A DNA stretch of 64,000 bases, from positions 1,645,884-1,709,883 of the forward strand of contig NZ_RJJE01000017.1 in the NCBI RefSeq assembly GCF_003721565.1, in the 5' to 3' direction. This stretch comes from Rufibacter immobilis. Lineage in GTDB: Bacteria; Bacteroidota; Bacteroidia; Cytophagales; Hymenobacteraceae. The position numbers and the translations under genes are program-made. Shown piece by piece: positions 59,140 through 64,000 of the stretch. Position 1 is the first letter of the stretch, and each line of letters starts with the position of its first letter. The notes below the pieces were generated by a model, which was given only the letters and a program-made list of their open reading frames with translations, ran no database searches and was not told the origin of the DNA.

Positions 59140-59394
59140 ATGATACCCGTTGCAATTCCTTCTGTTACCCAGAAGGTGGTAAAAATCATCAGCCAGATAA
59201 AGGAGATCAAACCTTCACGGCTACGCATAACCTCCCACCTCAACAAAGAACTCGGTTTTGACACCGTAGACCTGGTTGATGTTATTTGGGAACTGGAGAG
59301 AAACTTCAAAATCAATATTCCAGACGAAGTTCCCTTCCATACCGTTGGTGACTTTGTGGAATATGTCTCCAGCCAAACTGTTGAAAAAGCATAA
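59140..59394 (+). CDS. Acyl-carrier-protein-like protein lacking the phosphopantetheine serine
   Basis: 84 residues from ATG at 59140 (MIPVAIPSVTQKVVKIISQI). The fold and C-terminal half match acyl carrier proteins: ELGFDTVDLVDVIWELERNF then KINIPDEV and FHTVGDFVEYV. Aligned with the canonical LGADSLDxVEL, the serine that carries 4'-phosphopantetheine is Thr (GAC ACC GTA), and no other Ser is at that position. Thr is not normally modified by holo-ACP synthases. It could be a non-carrying ACP-like adaptor, a carrier using an unusual Thr, or simply degenerate. Next to the sphingolipid regulator and spt, an SPT-related ACP role is likely but unproven. It ends at a strong terminator. Confidence 0.82.
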   Translation: MIPVAIPSVTQKVVKIISQIKEIKPSRLRITSHLNKELGFDTVDLVDVIWELERNFKINIPDEVPFHTVGDFVEYVSSQTVEKA

Positions 59395-59408
59395 CCTCTA
59401 TCATTAAA

Positions 59409-59455
59409 AGGTCTAAAGCGGGAAAACCTATTTTCCCGCTTTAGACCTTTTTTTG
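59409..59455 (+). terminator. Terminator of the acyl-carrier-like gene
   Basis: AGGTCTAAAGCGGGAAAA pairs with its complement across a CCTA loop, followed by a T-run. The distal arm merges with a half copy of repeat R (R21). Confidence 0.93.
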
Positions 59456-59475
59456 GGAAAAGAGCCCCTAAACGC
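59439..59475. repeat. Repeat R copy R21 (right half intact)
   Basis: GGGAAAAGAGCCCCTAAACGC is canonical. The left arm, CTTTAGACCTTTTTTT, is also the terminator's 3' arm. Same architecture as R15. Confidence 0.75.
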
Positions 59476-59682
59476 TATTTAAATAACCGGACACCCTCTG
59501 CTCTATTTGTTCGTGGACCTATATCCATATTAAGTGCACGAGGAAGCGGAGGAGCTTCTTTTAGTCTTTCCCGCCTCGCTCCTTTTCAGGTGAAAAAGCT
59601 CCCTCATGTGTCTGAGTAGAAACGGCATTAACAAGTATGAGAATACTTATTTTTTAGCTCCTTTGCTATAATGAAGGATACC
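59476..59682. other. Intergenic region before the MarR operator
   Basis: About 200 bp with no ORF of note. It contains a weak AT-rich hairpin AAGTAT/ATACTT (59633-59648) followed by ATTTTTT. Nothing else recognised. Confidence 0.4.
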
Positions 59683-59711
59683 AATAATAGTTGACGCTGT
59701 CAACTATTATT
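59683..59711. promoter_or_regulatory. Perfect 13-bp-arm operator upstream of the MarR gene
   Basis: AATAATAGTTGAC-GCT-GTCAACTATTATT, a perfect inverted repeat with 3-bp spacer. It ends 3 bp before CACCTTTG (59714-59721), a near match to the -7 box, so binding would block the regulator's own promoter. The core TAGTTGAC/GTCAACTA recurs upstream of spt. Confidence 0.88.
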
Positions 59712-59743
59712 CTCACCTTTGCAGCAGTTAATCAATAGAGGTT

Positions 59744-60166
59744 ATGAATGAGGCGTCACATCTTGGATTACTGATAGGAAGGACGGGGCTGGCACTAGGG
59801 AAAGCAGTAGAGAAAGAATTCACAAACTCAGGAATAGACTTAACTTTTCAGCACTTCGTATTCTTAAACCTGCTATCTAAAAACAACTCCCTGATTCAGC
59901 AGGAATTAGCTGAAATTGTGAAGAAAGATAAGTCAGCGGTTTTAAGGGTAATTGGGGTACTAGAAGGGAAAAACTTGGTGGAAAGATGCGGTGACACCTG
60001 TGACAGAAGAAAGAAAACCCTGCTCCTGACACCTATAGGCAAAAGCATGCTTAAGAAGGCACAAAAGATTGAAGAAAAAGTAATGAATCATTTACAGGAG
60101 GGCTTAACCAAAGACGAGATTACCACCTTCGTGAAAGTAGCCCTGCACCTAAGAAACAAAATTTAA
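59744..60166 (+). CDS. MarR-family regulator, likely of the sphingolipid operon
   Basis: 140 residues. Winged HTH of MarR type: FTNSGIDLTFQHFVFLNLLSKNNSLIQQELAEIVKKDKSAVLRVIGVLEGKNLVERCGDTCDRRKKTLLLTPIG, with the wing DRRKKTLLLT. C-terminal dimerisation helices follow. The operator upstream (59683) and related palindromes between its stop and spt (60181-60234) support autoregulation and control of the spt operon. Two Cys (ERCGDTCDRR) near the wing might give redox sensing, by analogy with thiol-sensing MarR proteins; this is inference. The effector is unknown. Confidence 0.9.
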   Translation: MNEASHLGLLIGRTGLALGKAVEKEFTNSGIDLTFQHFVFLNLLSKNNSLIQQELAEIVKKDKSAVLRVIGVLEGKNLVERCGDTCDRRKKTLLLTPIGKSMLKKAQKIEEKVMNHLQEGLTKDEITTFVKVALHLRNKI

Positions 60167-60180
60167 TTTTTTTCCAGATG

Positions 60181-60234
60181 TGGTTGACTCCGTCAACTAC
60201 TTTTTTTTCAACTAATAGTTGATAAGCTCAACTA
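60181..60234. promoter_or_regulatory. Operator array upstream of spt
   Basis: TGGTTGAC-TCC-GTCAACTA (60181-60199), CAACTA-A-TAGTTG (60209-60221) and TAGTTGA-TAAGC-TCAACTA (60216-60234) share half-sites with the 59683 operator. They lie between the MarR stop and the spt start, about 95-150 bp before spt. A further small palindrome TGTCCTAGCAAGGACA follows near 60270. Confidence 0.82.
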
Positions 60235-60328
60235 CTGGTTCAGCAAAAAAAAATCACTTTCCCCTCCTTTGTCCTAGCAAGGACATTGTAAATATGAAAT
60301 CTGCACTTGCGGCACTAGATACTTGTAA

Positions 60329-62674
<2,346 letters not shown>

Positions 62675-62678
<4 letters not shown>

Positions 62679-63661
62679 AGGAACGAGTACTGATCACGGG
62701 AGCCAGTGGCTTTGTGGGCTATCATTTGGTGGAAGAAGCAGTGAACGCTGGCCTGGAAGTCTATGCGGCCGTGCGTGCGTCCAGCCAGGTAGACCATCTC
62801 AAGCCTTTCCCTATTCAGTACACCCAGTTAGACTTTAACAGCATTTCTGTATTGCAGAAGGAGTTAGAAGAAAAGCAGTATACCTATATCATTCACGCCG
62901 CCGGCAGTACAAAGGCCAAAGGTGCCCAGGAATATAATAAAGTGAACGCAGAGTTCACCCGTAATCTGGCCCAGGCAGCTGTGCAAGCTAATATTCCGCT
63001 GAAGAAGTTTGTCTTCCTCAGTAGCCTGGCAGCCTTGGGACCTGTCGCTTACGAGCAGACAACTCCAATTACGGAAGAGAGCAAGCCAAACCCGGTTACC
63101 GATTATGGCAGAAGCAAACTGCTAGCTGAGCAGTATTTGAAAGAGATAAATGAGCTGCCACTGGTGGTGCTTCGGCCCACCGCCGTGTATGGACCAAGGG
63201 AGAAAGACATTTTTATTCTTTTCTCCACCATCAGTAAAGGGTTAGATCCTTACATAGGCAAACTAAACCAGCGGCTAAGTTTTGTCTACGTGAAAGATTT
63301 GGCCAAAGCAGTATTGCAGGCATTGCAAACGGAGGTGAACGGTGCCAGCTACAATGTCTCTGACGGCAACAGTTATAACAGGTATACATTGGCAGATTTG
63401 ACCAAACGAATACTGGGCAAGAAAGCCTTACGGCTTCACCTCCCTGTGGGAGCGGTAAGGAGCTTGGCTGTTCTGTCTGAACTGTTCTCTGCAAACAAAA
63501 CTCCGGCGTTGAATCGGGAAAAGATAAATGAGCTCATTGCCGAGAACTGGAACTGCAGCATTGCGCGCATCCAAAGAGATTTAAAGTATACCCCTGAGTA
63601 TGACCTTGAGAAAGGTCTATCGCAGACGCTTCAGTGGTATAAAGTAAATAAGTGGTTATAA
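62675..63661 (+). CDS. NAD-dependent epimerase/dehydratase family, candidate ceramide reductase (CerR-like)
   Basis: 328 residues, start overlapping the previous stop (ATGA). Extended SDR fold: VLITGASGFVGYHLVEEAV (GxxGxxG at residues about 8-14), LSSLAALGP, and catalytic Tyr/Lys in DYGRSKLLAEQYL, with RPTAVYGPREKD. In Caulobacter a protein of this kind (CerR) reduces the 3-keto group after N-acylation; in Bacteroides a separate reductase can act on 3-ketosphinganine. Here the position after SPT and the GNAT protein suggests reduction of 3-keto-ceramide or 3-ketosphinganine. Generic sugar-nucleotide epimerase remains an alternative by sequence alone. The inositol-phosphate synthase gene starts 29 bp downstream. 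Confidence 0.75.
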
Positions 63662-63690
63662 ATAATTGGTTTACCTTAACTAAGTTACAC

Positions 63691-64000
63691 ATGGAGTATC
63701 AAGTAAAAGAGGCGAGCGGTAAGCTGGGGATCCTGCTGCCGGGCCTTGGGGCGGTGGCGACGACGCTGATCGCGGGGGTTGAGTCGATCAAGAAGGGCTT
63801 CTCGCAGCCGGTGGGCTCGCTCACGCAGATGGGCCGGATCCGGCTGGGCAAGCGCACCGACGGCCGGTTCCCGCTCATCAGGGAGTTCGTGCCTTTGGCC
63901 GGGCTGGGGGACATCGTGTTCGGGGGCTGGGACGTGTACTCGGACAACGTGTTCGAGGCGGCCTCGAAGGCCAGGGTGCTGGAGCCCATGCTGCTGCACG
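63691..64000 (+). CDS. ino1: Inositol-3-phosphate synthase, 5' part
   Basis: First 103 codons of a frame still open at the window end. It reads MEYQVKEASGKLGILLPGLG, with the NAD-fold segment continuing AVATTLIAGVESIKKG, then GSLTQMGRIRLGKRTDGRFP, and VPLAGLGDIVFGGWDVYSDN, all characteristic of myo-inositol-1-phosphate synthases. The enzyme turns glucose-6-phosphate into inositol-3-phosphate. GC content over 63721-63960 is about 68% by count, well above the preceding operon genes (about half), with G/C nearly always in third positions. This suggests recent acquisition from a high-GC source or a different expression class. It lies 29 bp after the CerR-like gene, so likely co-transcribed, which suggests inositol-containing sphingolipids. 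Confidence 0.85.
   Translation, partial: MEYQVKEASGKLGILLPGLGAVATTLIAGVESIKKGFSQPVGSLTQMGRIRLGKRTDGRFPLIREFVPLAGLGDIVFGGWDVYSDNVFEAASKARVLEPMLLH

Noticed and set aside
63685..63999. Minus-strand frames at the window end
   Set aside because: The GC-rich plus strand encodes a clear inositol-3-phosphate synthase; the antisense frames stay open because of its third-position GC.

Overview
This 64 kb window looks like chromosomal DNA from a member of the Bacteroidota, most likely order Cytophagales, family Hymenobacteraceae (Rufibacter/Pontibacter-like). That placement is inferred from gene content: a TonB receptor with a carboxypeptidase-regulatory-like N-terminus, a YpdA-type bacillithiol disulfide reductase, a sphingolipid operon, and promoters of the TTTG / TAnnTTTG type. 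Overall GC is about one half. No rRNA, tRNA, transposase or CRISPR array was seen.

Layout. 1-2.8 kb: a TonB-dependent receptor cut by the window edge, a leader carrying a B12-box-like motif, and a small His-rich secreted protein. 2.9-11.6 kb: mixed housekeeping genes (CvpA-CAP fusion, small GNAT, prephenate dehydrogenase tyrA, PAP2 phosphatase plus glycosyltransferase, a ModF-like tandem ABC ATPase, a glycerophosphodiesterase). 11.8-24 kb: a complete minus-strand branched-chain amino acid locus, leuA-leuC-leuD-leuB, then a leader peptide with attenuator, then ilvD-ilvB-ilvN-ilvC-ilvA. 24-32 kb: a helical-repeat protein, bestrophin, GAF, YceI, FUSC and YpdA. 32-39 kb: TetR plus a TolC/adaptor/RND efflux operon. 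39.5-45.4 kb: gltB-gltD glutamate synthase. 45.6-52.1 kb: epoxide-hydrolase-like enzyme, a Trp/Tyr-rich secreted protein, an orphan histidine kinase, a possible small ORF and an M28 peptidase. 52.7-58.9 kb: a second regulator/TolC/adaptor/RND operon. 59-64 kb: an acyl-carrier-like protein whose usual serine is threonine, a MarR regulator with palindromic operators, then serine palmitoyltransferase, a GNAT-fold candidate ceramide synthase, an NAD-dependent candidate ceramide reductase, and the GC-rich start of inositol-3-phosphate synthase.

Strongest points. (1) The ilv genes are preceded by a 19-codon leader peptide rich in Ile/Val, with mutually exclusive terminator and antiterminator. This is classical attenuation, and it fits a LeuA that lacks its leucine-sensing domain. 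(2) The sphingolipid operon appears to be under a MarR regulator: the same TAGTTGAC-based palindrome lies upstream of the regulator and again upstream of spt. Placement next to inositol-phosphate synthase points to inositol-sphingolipids. (3) More than 20 copies of a ~40-bp palindrome (core CGTTTAGGGGC...GCCCCTAAACG, family R) sit almost always just after stop codons. A second, ~130-bp family (B), built of GAGTCT/AGACTC palindromes, occurs three times. All three copies are inside the ilv locus and each is bracketed by R copies, giving composite R-B-R elements.
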